Shown here piece by piece: positions 8,628 through 18,841 of a stretch of DNA of 64,000 nucleotides. Positions within the stretch are counted from its first letter, which is position 1, and each line of letters begins with the position of its first letter. The notes under the pieces are model-generated. The model had not been told where the DNA came from. It was given only the letters and a program-made list of their open reading frames with translations, and did not search any database. This DNA comes from Euglena gracilis. Its lineage: Eukaryota > Euglenida > Euglenophyceae > Euglenales. A program made the translations under genes and the position numbers. The stretch is taken from NCBI GenBank assembly GCA_039621445.1, contig CP154956.1, forward strand, positions 20,053,295 to 20,117,294. The letters are read 5' to 3'.

Positions 8628-10441
8628 ACGAGCACCAATCCCTGCAGCTCCATTGCCCTGAACCACGACGGAGTGATAGTGGCAAGGATGGAAGTTTTAT
8701 GGTGAGGCAACCAGCGCCGTTTCCGTTTCATGACTGTGTGTTCGCATCGGTCGGGGTTGGCCTTGCAGAAGAAGGATGCCGAGGACCAGATCTGTTCGCC
8801 CAACAGCAGCAACACCATGACAACACTGCCTTCCACCACCTCATCCTACGTCTCGGCCGATGGCTGCAACATTTTTGGTGTGTGTCCTCCCCCCAGGGGT
8901 CCCGGGCTGGAGCTGGGCCCAAACCGGGTTCGAACTAGATAAAAAAAAAAAATCAAAATTACCAAAAATGCCAATAATACCAAAATCATTGTTTTGTCCC
9001 CAAATTTTGCTCTGACCAGTCCTTTTCCAACCCATTTTTGCCCATTTTTTTGCCCCACGTGTGGCCCATTTTTGTACCTCCCAAATCTTCCAGCCGCCCT
9101 TCTGGTGGCTGGGAGGTGGGTCTGGGGCTGGAAAAGGGCTGCTGGCTGGCTGGCTGGCTGGCTGGACCCGGGGTGGGGGGGGTCAAATTTGGGGTCAAGA
9201 ATGCGGTCAAATCAAAGCAACGCCCTTGAGGGCTTGGGGAGAGAAGGTAGGAAGTGTGGGGGTGACGGCCCGGAAGAAGATGGGAGGGGGCAGCCAGCAG
9301 CCTTTTTCCAGGCAGCCCAAATTTTCCAGCCTCTGAGCTGGACCTGGGAGCAACGCCCTGGTCTGGTGTCAGCAGGGCGGTCCATAAGGGACGGGAAGTT
9401 TTTTTTCCTTTTTTCGTTAAGGACCGCCCCTTAAGGACCGCCCCCCCGAACCAAGGATCGACCGGGACTTGAATGGGGGTCGAAAACCAAAAAGTCGAAA
9501 AACGCATTTTTTGACGCTATGGGCGGATGGGCGATGTTCCAAAAGTGCCAGGAATCACTTTTTTTCCCGAAGTCGACCCGTTTCGGGCAAAATACGGCCA
9601 CTTTTCGGTCATGGATTTTCAAAAAAAATTTCTCGGCTGTGCCGGGACGGGATTTTTTTTTTTTTTGCTTAAGGACCGCCCTGGGTGTCAGTGGTGTGTT
9701 TTCAGTTGGGCAGGATGGGGTGGGGACCAGGCTTGTGCTTAGTCGGGTGCCTACCCCACGGGGGAGGGGGTGGGTGCTAGGGGCAGGCACCCCATAGCAC
9801 CCGATCCGACCCCCCCCCCCCGGGGGGGGGAGGGTTTTGGGGGGTGCCTGCCCCTAGCAGGCACCCCCCTCCGACCCCGGCGCCGAAGGCGCCGGGGGGC
9901 CCGGAAACGGCCATTTTCAATGAAAATTTTCTGGGTCCGGCCCGGACCCCTATCCCCCCCCCGGGGGGGTGTGCCTGCTAGGGGCAGGCACCCTATAGCA
10001 CCCACCCCCCCCTCCCCCCCCCCGGTTGGTAAGCACAAGCATGGTGGGGACCTGGGGGGGGGATGGTCGAACGGATGGGGAGAGAGTGTAATTCGAATGA
10101 GTTGTGCAACAGACACAAAAGTAAAATTGTGACAAATGTTGGAGGATTCCCCAGTGGGGGGGGGGATGGGGAAATTCCAGGAAACCCTATGGGTGGAGAG
10201 GGCGTCGACCCCCTTCTTCCGGTTTTTCCGCAGTGATTTTTATGTCAAAACTTATTTGAGTGCCAAGGAAATAACTACACACATGTGCACGCACACGCAC
10301 ATATAACCCCCTGCCCCCCACCCCCCCACAGGCACACAACACACAAATCACACATGCACACGCACACGCACACACACGCGCGCGCACACACGCATATGCA
10401 CAAACACACATCACATGCGCGCACACACACATCACGCACGC

Positions 10442-10515
<74 letters not shown>

Positions 10516-10664
10516 ACAATTGGTATTCCCCCTCAGGAAACCCAGTCCGAGAAGCCAACATTAAACAAGGCACCCGAACCCTGGACATCAGGTCTGTGCG
10601 TGAAACCATCGAGTTTGATGACTACCTACTCCCTGCATCCAACAATTGCTGTATGACCCAGTGA
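8628..10664 (+). CDS. Gene 2, three terminal exons (copy 1): unknown protein ending in CMTQ
   Basis: Exons 8628–8701, 8769–8877 and 10537–10664 join in phase through GT–AG introns of 67 bp and about 1.66 kb. The product reads EHQSLQLHCPEPRRSD, then KKDAEDQICSPNSSN and SSYVSADGCNIF, then GNPVREANIKQGTRTL, RETIEFDDYLLPAS and ends NNCCMTQ before TGA. The terminal CMTQ fits a CaaX farnesylation box with an adjacent Cys; this is only a motif match. The second exon is Ser/Thr-rich with high GC at third positions. The last intron holds two elements absent from copy 2. I do not recognise the family. A conflicting frame of the first exon (TNPCSSIALNHDGV) has better codon bias but does not fit the splice phase. 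Confidence 0.6.
9373..9683. mobile_element. hAT-like MITE, insertion present only in copy 1
   Basis: Termini are CAGGGCGGTCCATAAGG and CTTAAGGACCGCCCTG, with a perfect 8-bp duplication GGTGTCAG at 9365–9372 and 9684–9691. Copy 2 (around 31376–31390) has a single GGTGTCAG and no insert, so this is an empty/filled site pair. The 311-bp sequence is nearly identical to 61128–61436 and related to 46514–46832. It contains GGGACTTGAAC, the complement of a tRNA B-box-like string, but no tRNA fold. Confidence 0.95.
9728..10043. mobile_element. MITE of the CAGGCTTGTGCTTAG family, present only in copy 1
   Basis: Termini CAGGCTTGTGCTTAG and GTAAGCACAAGCATG, flanked by GTGGGGAC at 9720–9727 and 10044–10051. 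Copy 2 (31415–31425) has one GTGGGGAC and no insert. This is the same family as the two elements inside gene P exons (1126, 1628) and those at 58375–58640. It carries the hairpin CGGCGCCGAAGGCGCCG. Confidence 0.95.
10274..10518. repeat. CA/GT microsatellite with compound CACG units
   Basis: Interrupted (CA)n with ACGCACAC variants, including an uninterrupted run of more than 30 CA units around 10448–10504. Copy 2 (about 31647–31850) is roughly 50 bp shorter. Open frames across it (Cys-Val or His-Thr repeats) are artefacts. It ends 18 bases before the last exon of gene 2. Confidence 0.95.
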
Positions 10665-11431
10665 TCAACCCTCCCCCCAAAAAATAAACCCCCAAAGTCA
10701 CATTTTTGCGGTCTTCAAAATATTTTGGTGACACCGACCTGGCTTTTTGCACCATAACGCTACATGTTTGTTTGTGGTCCGCATTCAAGCACACCCAATG
10801 CATTTTAATCTCAGGGTTTTCGGCCTCGAGGTGCAATGTGAAAATGAGCTTTAAAAAGGATGTCGTTGGAGCAAAGCCATTTAACCACCTTCGTTTTCCA
10901 ACAAAACTGGGAAAAAATTGGCCCTGAAAACATCATATATAATCCCGTTCGGAATGGGATCACATATTGGTGAAAAGCCCTGAAGTCAATGTTGCTCATT
11001 TATGCGCGAGGATCTTGAATTTCATCGCAACTCTGCCCCTCCTGAATCAGGGGGGGTATTTCATATGCAGCTGGAACAACTTGACAAATTACCGCAAAAA
11101 AATGACAGAATGAAACATTTTGACAGGATTTCCTAAACGTTTTCGCAGGGTTTTTAAACGTTTGGCATGATTCGCAAAACAGCCCCATTGCATTTTTTCA
11201 TAAAAGTTTCTCAAAGTTTTTTGTAAATGCTGTCAAAGCGTTCAAATAATTTCTTGAAAATATTTCGAAAACTCTGTCAAAAGTTTCAGAACCCTATTCT
11301 TTGCCGTTTCATTGCAATTGTCAATCCAACAGGGGAGTTGACTACAATTCCAAATTTGACCGCCGGCCATGGTGTTAGAGGTGTTGATGGGCTGATGGGG
11401 TGTGGGCAACCCCGGTGGCTTCCCTGTGCAG

Positions 11432-13533
11432 GCTGTCCGGCTTGCGGCTGAAGCAGCAGGAGATGCGGGACGACGGCAACTGCTTGTTCCGAGCAGTCGC
11501 CCACCAATTGTGGGACGATCCCGAGAAACACACCCTCGTCAGGTGATGTTGTGCGTTGGGAAGCTTCTACCTACCCCCCCCCCTCCCCGGGAAACTGTCA
11601 TGCCCGAGAACCTGTCAGGGTCCCGCCAGGAAACTGTCAGGGTCCCCGGTACCGGCCAACCTGTCAGTGTAGGAAGTTGTCAGGGTCCCCGGTACTGGCC
11701 AACCTGTCAGGTGACAGTTTCCCGGGGGGGGGGGTAGGTACCTCCCCCAGTCCACCCCCTCGGGACTTTTCCTAAGTCGAAAGCGATCCCACCACCCGGG
11801 GGGTCCAGCCAGCCAGCACTTTTTTCCCCCAGCCAGCAGCTCCCAGCTCAGTTGCGACTCTCTTGGGGGGTCGGCTAAAAAAATTGTCGGGTCCAGCCCG
11901 GCTGGACCAAAAACTTTTTCGGCACAATGTGTCAAATTTTGTTTGCTGAAAATAAATAGAATTTGGAGAGAAAAAAACTGGACAAAAATGGCCAAAGTTG
12001 TGCTTTTTCAGAGTTTTTTTGGGGTGTGTTTTTCATCTCAAAATTCTGACTGAAGAATAAGTTAGCACTCAAAAACCAGTCTGTGGGACCCCCCCCCCAT
12101 GTCCAGCGACTCCACTCCCCCTTTTCGGAGGTTTGGCCAAATGTTTCGTCCCGGCGCAAAGCACCGGGCCGACTCGTGCTCCCAGCATTGGCCCGAGAAG
12201 TGGCCAAAATGCCATTTTTTGGTATTTTTTGAGCAAAAATTTGTCAAAATTGCCAAAAAAGTCTTCAGTGCAAAGCGGAAGGCAGAAAAAAATGGCCTGT
12301 TTGGGGACGTGGGGTCCCAGGTACCCGCCCGCTGTTTTTCGACCCCTTGTCCAAGGACCACTCCCCACCCCCAATGGGAGGAACTGACAGAGGTTACCGG
12401 TCGTTCGATATTGGGGGGTACATCAAATGGGATCCGATGGGTACTGCATTGCCTCCTCCAACAACCCCCCCCCCCCAGGGTTCGATATAAGGAGGGCGTA
12501 CATGGTTTAGGTGGGGGGGGTGTCCCCCCCCCCCACCCCCCCCCCTCCGGGCCCGCAGGGGGGGGTCCGGACCACCCCCCCCCCCACCTGCAAGGGGGGT
12601 CCGGACCGACCCTCGGGGGCAAAAATTGACCCCCCCCAAAAAGGGTCAATTTTTTCCTCCGGCGCTTTGCGCCGAAATTTTTTTGCATTTTTGGCACATT
12701 TTTGCCCAAAAAGTGCCCAAAATGGCACTTTTGGTCGTTTTGGGGGGTCAAAAATTTTCGGCCCGGCGCTTCGCGCCGGGGCGAAAATTCGGCCACCCTG
12801 ACCGCGCACCTGTTTAGGTGGGGGGGGGGGTGCCCCCCCCCCACCCCCCCCCCCTCCTGGCCCGCAGGGGGGGGTCCGGACCACCCCCCCCCACCTGTCC
12901 TTATATCGAACCCTGCCCCCCCCCCCCCCCAGTCAGTAGCGATCTTTTTCCAGGTGATCTTTTTTTTCCAGAAATTCGCGGTTTTGACCCCGGTCTTGTC
13001 TAACGACCACCCCCCGGTCAGTAGCGATATTTAGCCAAAATAGCGACCCCCCCCGGTCAGTAGCGATATTTAGTGGTCGTTGGACAGGGGGGGGGGAGGT
13101 ACGAAGGGTCAGAAAAACGAGGGATCATTTTTGTATTGAAACAGGGGGCAGGTTCTCATTTTTGGACACTTTCATTAACCTCCCATGTTATGCAGAGAGC
13201 GGTGCGTGAAACGGCTGCAGGAAGGCCGAAGCAATTACGTTCTGTATTTCGACAACGACGAGGCATATGATGAGTGGGTGGACAACATGAGCAAGGACGC
13301 CTTTTGGGGGTGTGTTTTGCGGCACATTCCTGGAGCACTGCACACAAGGTTGCACACGACGCACAAACAACATTCTCTTGCGCATTCAACATTTGCAGTT
13401 TGCCCTCTTTCCATCATTCCAATTGAGATTCGGTGCACTCACCTGCTGATTTGCATCTTCACTGGCTGCCCAAATGCATTTTGTTTTCCCTGCAGGGATG
13501 AAATTGCTTTGAAAGCCATTGTGGACAGTCTAG
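11432..13533 (+). CDS. OTU-domain cysteine protease, truncated copy (catalytic His exon missing)
   Basis: Three exons (11432–11542, 13196–13309, 13496–13533) splice in perfect phase at GT–AG sites. They encode [20 protein letters not shown], which contains the catalytic Asp and Cys of the [11 protein letters not shown] motif, then [20 protein letters not shown] and [17 protein letters not shown] proteases remove ubiquitin or ubiquitin-like proteins. The exons carrying the last strands and the catalytic His lie beyond the gap and are not found in the unique sequence after it. Whether this copy is a real truncated gene or an assembly break is undecided. Intron 1 contains several repeats, including one inserted only here. 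Confidence 0.85.
11571..11738. repeat. Inverted-repeat element with CCGGGAAACTGTCA ends
   Basis: Left CTACC-(C)n-GGGAAACTGTCA and right TGACAGTTTCCCGG-(G)n-TAGG are reverse complements. The interior is two units of AACCTGTCAGGGTCCC with GGTACCGGCC. Copy 2 (32889–33129) has one more unit, and 15691–15870 is a third member. Duplicated flanks cannot be judged because they are C/G runs. Confidence 0.7.
12099..13092. repeat. Larger GTCCAACGACC-type element hosting a nested MITE
   Basis: Begins ATGTCCAGCGACTCCAC and ends AGTGGTCGTTGGACAGGG. The interior carries GGCGCAAAGCACCGG and the repeated phrase GGTCAGTAGCGATATTTAG. In copy 2 (33481–34012) it is about 440 bp shorter, because the element at 12476–12915 is missing there. 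It lies in the first intron of the OTU gene. Confidence 0.65.
12476..12915. mobile_element. hAT-like MITE with 18-bp perfect ends, present only in copy 1
   Basis: The two ends CAGGGTTCGATATAAGGA and TCCTTATATCGAACCCTG are exact reverse complements. It sits in a poly-C run, so the duplication would be eight C and cannot be seen. Copy 2 has the uninterrupted C run at about 33849–33861. It contains two GGCGC-GCGCC hairpins (near 12659 and 12766) and GTTTAGGTGGG blocks. Degenerate ends of the same family occur near 1923, 40215 and 46985. Confidence 0.9.
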
Positions 13534-13984
13534 GTGTGTTTTTTTTTGCAGCTCCCTGCTCCCTCAAAAGCGATATCCGAAGGGAGGGCAAGGGGATGAA
13601 AGTGGCCTTTCATTTTTTGGCTGTTTGAAGTGTTTGAAGTTGGAAGGTTCAAAATATAATAAGAAGAGAAGAACGGAATGAGAATCACATGGATCAGTGA
13701 TGGATGATTTTGACAGGTGAGTTTGGCGGGTGCCAGGTTTCATTTTAAGGAACGTTGCACCCTCCTGGCAGTGCACCCCCGATGCTGAAGGCGTCAGGGC
13801 CCCAATTATGGTCAATTGAAGGGAAAGTCGACTGGGTCGGGCCCACTAAGACCCAAGGTGGGGCGCCCGCTATGCTCAGGCGCCTCCGCGGATGTTAAAA
13901 AAGGAAGCCTGCAGGGTGCCTCCCTGTTGCCAGTTTTTCCCCGATATCCCGTTTCCCCACGAGCAAGGCAAATCTGAAATGAAA

Positions 13985-13997
13985 NNNNNNNNNNNNN
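13985..13997. other. Assembly gap (13 N)
   Basis: Thirteen consecutive N. The gap falls exactly where similarity between copy 1 and copy 2 ends. The sequence after it (13998 on) is unlike the sequence that follows the same point in copy 2, so the join is a scaffold decision and not continuous sequence. It lies inside the intron after the third OTU exon. Confidence 0.97.
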
Positions 13998-14157
13998 CCC
14001 CTGGGGTGGGCAATTTTGGCCCACACGAGGAAGCCCCCCTCCCCCAGCTTCCAGAGGGAGCCTGCCTGCCTTAATGAGTGCCTGCCCACGCACTTCGGCA
14101 CCCTGAGACCCCTCCCCCCGGGTTGGTCACATTCAGCCTGCTCCCGCTGCCTCACAG

Positions 14158-14320
14158 GGGCAAGCGGCGACCCCTGCCACTTCCATCGCGGACATCCCAC
14201 GCCGGGGCAGTGTCACTCGACAAGCTTCCCCAGGGCATGCGAGGACTGTATCACCATCTGTCCGCGACATGTCGTCTTTCCCACTCAGGCTTTTTCCCAC
14301 TCCACTTGTGACCGTGACGG
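14158..14320 (+). CDS. Gene P exon (Ser/Thr/Arg-rich)
   Basis: Acceptor CTCACAG precedes and a consensus donor GGTAAGTG follows. The frame ATSIADIPRRGSVTRQASPG to SFPLRLFPTPLVTVT has G or C in most third positions, while the other two frames are poorer. RRGSVTRQ resembles a basophilic-kinase site. It ends with one base of a codon that fits the next exon. Function unknown. Confidence 0.55.
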
Positions 14321-14942
14321 GTAAGTGATGAGACTTGGTTGCTGGGGTGAAGGGCTGGACCCTCCTGTGTTGCTTAATTGAGAACACAATACACAATCAC
14401 ACCCATCATTTTTATGATGCAGCCCCAGTGGAGGAGATTGCAGCGGAAATACAAAATTCACCCCCAAACAAACGTTTCCCAGCCACAGGGGATTGTCAAT
14501 TCCTGCCCTGAGGAGGTGGCTGTGGACCATACCATTGCTTAACCCCCCCCCCCCTGCCCCCAGGAGTCTGTCTGACTGTCTGGGTTTTCAGCTGGTTTTT
14601 GCCGGGGGGGGGGGGGTAGGCCAAAAATGGCCGAAGCTGGCCGAACTTTTTTGGGGCTTTTGGCAAATCCGTTGATTTTGGGCCGTTTTGACCCGACTGG
14701 CCAAAGTGACCCACTCCCCCCAGCAGGGGGTGAAAAGCGGGTGACTGGATTTTGAAAACTGACTGTTTGGTTTTTTGAAAGTGGATATTGACCCCCCTCC
14801 CCCCCGGGTCAGCGAGCCTTTTAATAATCTCTTCTCTGTCTTATCTTTTCAAGAATGAAAACCGTTCGGAATATGACGAGTTCCTGTCTGTGAAACCTCT
14901 AATTAATCAACTGGGTGATTCATGTGAATGTGTGCTCAGCAG

Positions 14943-15065
14943 AAAGGCCTGGCCCCAACTGCACAGGGCGCACACCCCGTGCCTCAGTCTCTGGGACCAA
15001 GCAGAGTCCCCAGTGGGCGAGACCTCCACAACCAGGGGTTTCAGAGGATCAGGCCTGGGGGATGC
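14943..15065 (+). CDS. Gene P candidate exon
   Basis: Between acceptor CAGCAG and donor GCGTGTTT, the phase-compatible frame reads RPGPNCTGRTPRASVSGTKQ and SPQWARPPQPGVSEDQ. Length (123 nt) links the phases of the neighbouring exons exactly. Another frame (KGLAPTAQGAHPVPQSLGPS) is also open, so the reading is uncertain. From 14321 to 14942 the intron holds C/G runs and GTGACTGG phrases. Confidence 0.4.
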
Positions 15066-15690
15066 GTGTTTTCATCCTCTCCCATTAACTGTGAAAGTGC
15101 TGGGGCAGGGGGGGGGGCTGTAAAAGATGGCACCTCCCTGCAAAAAAAGAAAAAAATTCAACTCACGAAGGGGCCCAGCATCGGAAATGGGGAGTGAGAC
15201 CGCACTCTCACAAACACAATGCCATGCCGGGGAGGTCGAATGGACATCAGCCATTGATATTCATCAGCCATGCACCGGATCCTTGTCAGGCCAGCAGACA
15301 ACTCAAAAAGGGGTCACCCTTTCATTCACAACTTTTCCAAAGTTTTTTGTGTGACCCACCATTTTTTTGTTCTTTGAAAGCTCTCATATATTTTGCAACA
15401 ACACCCTGTTTTTTTTTTGATGGGGTCAGATAAGGTAGGGTTGTTTGTTGCTTTGCGTGATGAGTGTGGTAATTGAGAAGAATCAGCCTTGAATTTCAAA
15501 GTCTTTCAATGCAGCCCATGTTTGCAAGCCTTGTCTCTGTGTCAAGTTTATTACATCATGTTTGCATCTCCTGCCTAGCCTTTCAAAAACCAGAGTAATA
15601 ATCAGGACATTTTGGGAACCGATTGATGACAATTGAAATTGAAGTGCCACTTTTCCCATCCATTTGTTTGCAGAGGTTTGCAGCTGGATA

Positions 15691-15870
15691 CCCCCCCCCC
15701 CGGGAAACTGTCATGCCCGAGAACCTGTCAGGGTCCCTCCCGGGAAACTGTCAGGGTCATTTTTCATTGACTTTCCCTTGAAATGCCCTACCCGGGAAAC
15801 TGTCAGGGTCCCTGGTGCCGGCCAACCTGTCATGGTAGGAAGTTGTCAGGTGACAGTTTCCCGGGAGGGG
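15691..15870. repeat. CCGGGAAACTGTCA inverted-repeat element in a gene P intron
   Basis: Third member of the family described at 11571–11738. CGGGAAACTGTCATGCCC is on the left and GGTGACAGTTTCCCGG on the right, with GAACCTGTCAGGGTCC between. The rest of the intron, 15066–15690, is A/T-rich with no exon that I can support. Confidence 0.7.
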
Positions 15871-15951
15871 TTAGGTAGTATTTCTGGTTCAAAGCGGATG
15901 GGAGGAGGTGTCAGGTGGATGGCAGCCGGGGTTTCAGAATGACTTGCCAAG

Positions 15952-16268
15952 CTCCTGCCCGCAACTCGTGGGACGCTCCACATTCCCCTATGGGCCGGCA
16001 AGGAAGCTCCCACAACATGCCCCCCGGCTACTCCCCAGCCCGGCCGGACCGCAACCCCAGCCCGATGAGTCCGTCCCAGTTCCCCCCGCCGACCACCATC
16101 CAGTCCAACTCCCTGAACCGCTACCCGTCGCCGCGCTACGCGTCCCCGAGCGTCGCCGACTTCCCCGGCCCCAACGAGGCCACCCCGTCCCGCCGCTTCG
16201 ACTTCATGGAGCAGCACCGGCGCCAACGCGTGTCAGCATCGCCTTCGCGACGTGACCTGCCAATGCCG
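15952..16268 (+). CDS. Gene P exon, strongly supported (Ser/Pro/Arg-rich, disordered)
   Basis: The frame PARNSWDAPHSPMGRQGSSH, then PARPDRNPSPMSPSQFPPPT, SLNRYPSPRYASPSVADFPG and RRFDFMEQHRRQRVSASPSR has very high GC at codon position 3. It ends at donor CCG|GTGAGC. Many SP and RRxS sites suggest proline-directed kinase targets. The start at 15952 (after CCAAG) keeps phase with the previous exon; a start after TTTCAG at 15937 is possible but breaks phase. No domain recognised. Confidence 0.7.
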
Positions 16269-18118
16269 GTGAGCAGGGTCGGCTTCAACGATCAGGGTTT
16301 TTGTTGCTTTTCTCGAAAACAGTGAAACAGCACATTAAGGACGGACTTCGGTCATGGGTCGGAAAAGCCCATTCAGTCACTTCAAGAAGTCGAAGAACAT
16401 GTTTTTTTTTTGAGCTTTGGATGGATGGGCAATGTTTTAAAAATGTCAGCCATCGTCCGCTCAACACCTCTCTGGGAAGACATATTCCTTGCTTTCCCAC
16501 AATGGAAGGTATTGGGGCAACTGTGTGGCGATTGTGTTTTCTTGAGGCCGGCCCTGTCGGTGAGCCCAGCAGTGGGAGATATCAGGACCCGGAGTAGCCC
16601 TGAAAAGGCTTGCAGCAAAGAGGTTGGCTTGGTTGACTTTGAATCACATTCCCTCTATGTGTGTTTGCATTCCATTTATTCTTTTTAAGTCAGACCCCCC
16701 CCCCCCCGGGCGGTGGGTGGAGCCGGGCCCCCCAGGAGGGGGGTGCTGGCCGGAGGCGTGGGGATTGGTTTCGGTGCAAAATGCTGGATTTTTTTTTGGA
16801 AATGCCTTTAGACAGCCCGATTTGGGGGGGGGTCCCTTCCCCCCCCCCTGGGGGTTGCCGCCCACCAGGCTGGTGGGTGGGGGGACCCGCCCCTCAGGAT
16901 CCTTAAAAGAAGCCTGACCCACAAATTTGTGTCACAAGTAATCACAAACCGTCACAAATAATTATGAATGAGATTTTCTCCCATTCATGAATTTGTCCAA
17001 GGGTTATTTCCCCCAAAGGGGATAACATACGTGGACAAGAGTTGACAATTTCTCTCGCTTTTGTCTTTTGCTTTTTGCTACCCTCTCATTTCTGCCCTTT
17101 CGTTGTCCATCAGAGTCATCATCCCATCTCCTCATCTGTTTCATTCCTGATGTCTTCGGAGTTGGAGACAGGTGGCTGGTATTGGGCAAGCTTGCATGCT
17201 GCACAAAAAAAATATTGTGCTGCCCAGAGGAGGATAATAAGTCTGGTAAAAGGTCAAGATGGTTGGGACAAACTTCGAGCTGGTGAAATTCTGAAGTGGT
17301 CTCCTGAAGTCCGCATCAAGGTGGGCCACCATTTGAATGAATGATTCACCAAGGAGGACCGCAAAACATAAAAAATATATTCATATTTTGAAATTGGCCA
17401 AAAATGGCCGAAATGAAGCAACTTTGGGGTGTTTCTGTGTATTTTTGTCCATTTTGGTCGGTTGTGAATCATTTTCCACCATCATCAGGCCATTATTGGT
17501 CAGTTTGACCTAGGCACCTGCACCAGCTTTCAGAAGTGATTATCAGAAGCAAAATTCTGTTGATTTCTGCAAATTTTCTCAAAATTCTGCAAAACACCGC
17601 GAAATACTATGACATTGTATGTGTCTTGCTGTTTTGTGCAAGGAAAGCGAAAAACTGGGTGCTTTTTTGGCAGCACGAATAATCACGAATAATCACGAAT
17701 AATCATGAATAATCACAAACAATCACGAATCAGAATCAAGGGTCGTCAGCCCGAATTTGTGGGAATTCCTGTCCAAACATGGTGAGTCAGGTGCCGCCTG
17801 TGTGGTGGTGCTGCTGCACACCCTAAAGGTTGCCTTTTCTTCGACGTAATGCAATATAGTTATATAATAGTGTATACATGGTAGTAATATAATATATATA
17901 TATATTATATATATATTCAATCATAGTAGCATAATAGTAAATCCACAGTAATAACAGTAATGTAACAGTAAATAGTAATATAGTAATATAATAGTAATAG
18001 TATTTTTTTTCTGGGAACCGGGTTGTGATCCCTAGGCAGGCACCCCAGCCTTTTTTTTTTAAATGCCTTTCCAGTGCCAGCGTGGCCCCAGAATCCCCAC
18101 AGACCATGTGAGGTCGAG
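16269..18118. other. Intron-rich stretch of gene P with weak exon candidates
   Basis: Possible coding pieces are around 16545–16600 (RPALSVSPAVGDIRTRSSPE) and 17118–17322 (RIISLVKGQDGWDKLRAGEI), but borders and phases do not settle. 16690–16916 resembles a CAGG-type element with right end CTTAAAAGAAGCCTG and a degraded left end. 17683–17720 has AATCACGAAT repeats and 17850–18010 is (TA)-rich. Nothing else is supported. Confidence 0.4.
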
Positions 18119-18402
18119 CCTTGCCCCAGTCCAGGGCCGCGGGGCCTCCGCAGCCACTCCCCCGACCTCCGGCGGGAGCCCGTCTCGCCCACCCGCCGCC
18201 CTCCTGCCCCGCCCGCCTACTTCGGCAGCACGGCTGCGGCGGCCGCGGCCGCCGCCCCCGCCCCCGCCCCCGCCCCCGCCCCCCGCCCCCGCCCCCGCCC
18301 CCGCCCCCGCCGGCGCCGATCACGAACCCCAGCCGTCGACGCAGGCCCAACCACCCCCCGTTGCGCCCCCAGTGGCGGTGGCAGAGACCCCCAAGGCATC
18401 TG
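18119..18402 (+). CDS. Gene P exon with Ala-Pro repeat and apparent 1-base insertion
   Basis: The left half reads SHSPDLRREPVSPTRRPPAP, AYFGSTAAAAAAAAP and a run of Ala-Pro. After the GCCCCC repeat, the good frame is shifted by one and continues GADHEPQPSTQAQPPPVAPP and VAVAETPKASG to donor GGTCAG. One repeat unit has six C (18279–18284) where all others have five, which accounts for the shift. I read it as a sequencing or assembly error, or a real slippage mutation. The exon end phase matches the next exon exactly. Confidence 0.65.
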
Positions 18403-18841
18403 GTCAGTGCCGAATGTATGCAGGATTTTGGCCCTCGCCAGCTTGTGCCTTTTGATGCCCTCTGGGTGTAGGGGGTTAGCTGAATGAATGTGTGTAGCGC
18501 TTTTCCTCCAAGATTGAAATGAAACAACCACCCCATGTCCTTCCAGTCATATGGTCCCACCCCCTTACCACCCCCCAGGAGGAAATGAGGTGGTCCCCAA
18601 GAGCTTTTTGGGGGGTTTTACCTCAAAATTTTGGCTGAAAGATCCAGCTCAGCTGGATTTGGGCTTTTTTTTGTCAGTTTTTTTGGGGGGGGAGGGTGCC
18701 ATTCGTGTCCAGCCCGGCAGTTGGTAGGATCACCCCCCCCATGTGCCTCCACCCCCAGAGCAGGGGGCGGCCTTATTTATAGCCAACCTTATTTCCAGCC
18801 AGCATCTTTTTCCTTGTTTGGATCCCCATTTGGACATCCAG

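Larger units (their letters stand above)
1..13984. repeat. Segmental duplication, copy 1 (cut by window edge and gap)
   Basis: This block is colinear and nearly identical with 21946–34975. The first bases match the start of copy 2 inside a poly-C run, so the true left border probably lies outside the window. Differences are mostly homopolymer lengths, scattered substitutions, three extra elements in copy 1 (9373–9683, 9728–10043, 12476–12915), and losses in copy 1 of about 190 bp near 3373 and about 65 bp near 13775. The right end coincides exactly with an N gap. It may be a real duplication or two uncollapsed haplotypes joined by the assembler. Confidence 0.93.

Noticed and set aside
9420-9500. 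tRNA or SINE suspected from GTTCAAGTCCC on the minus strand
   Set aside because: No acceptor stem or anticodon arm can be formed, and the host sequence has inverted ends and 8-bp duplications of a DNA element.
10275-10609. Cys-Val and His-Thr repeat frames
   Set aside because: They are translations of the CA microsatellite.
12062-12844. 260-codon minus-strand open frame
   Set aside because: It crosses C/G runs and the copy-1-specific MITE and is Gly/Pro repeats; copy 2 lacks half of it. Same reasoning for the long frames 1293–1994 (+), 1374–2075 (–), 21281–21952 (–) and 17823–18560 (–).
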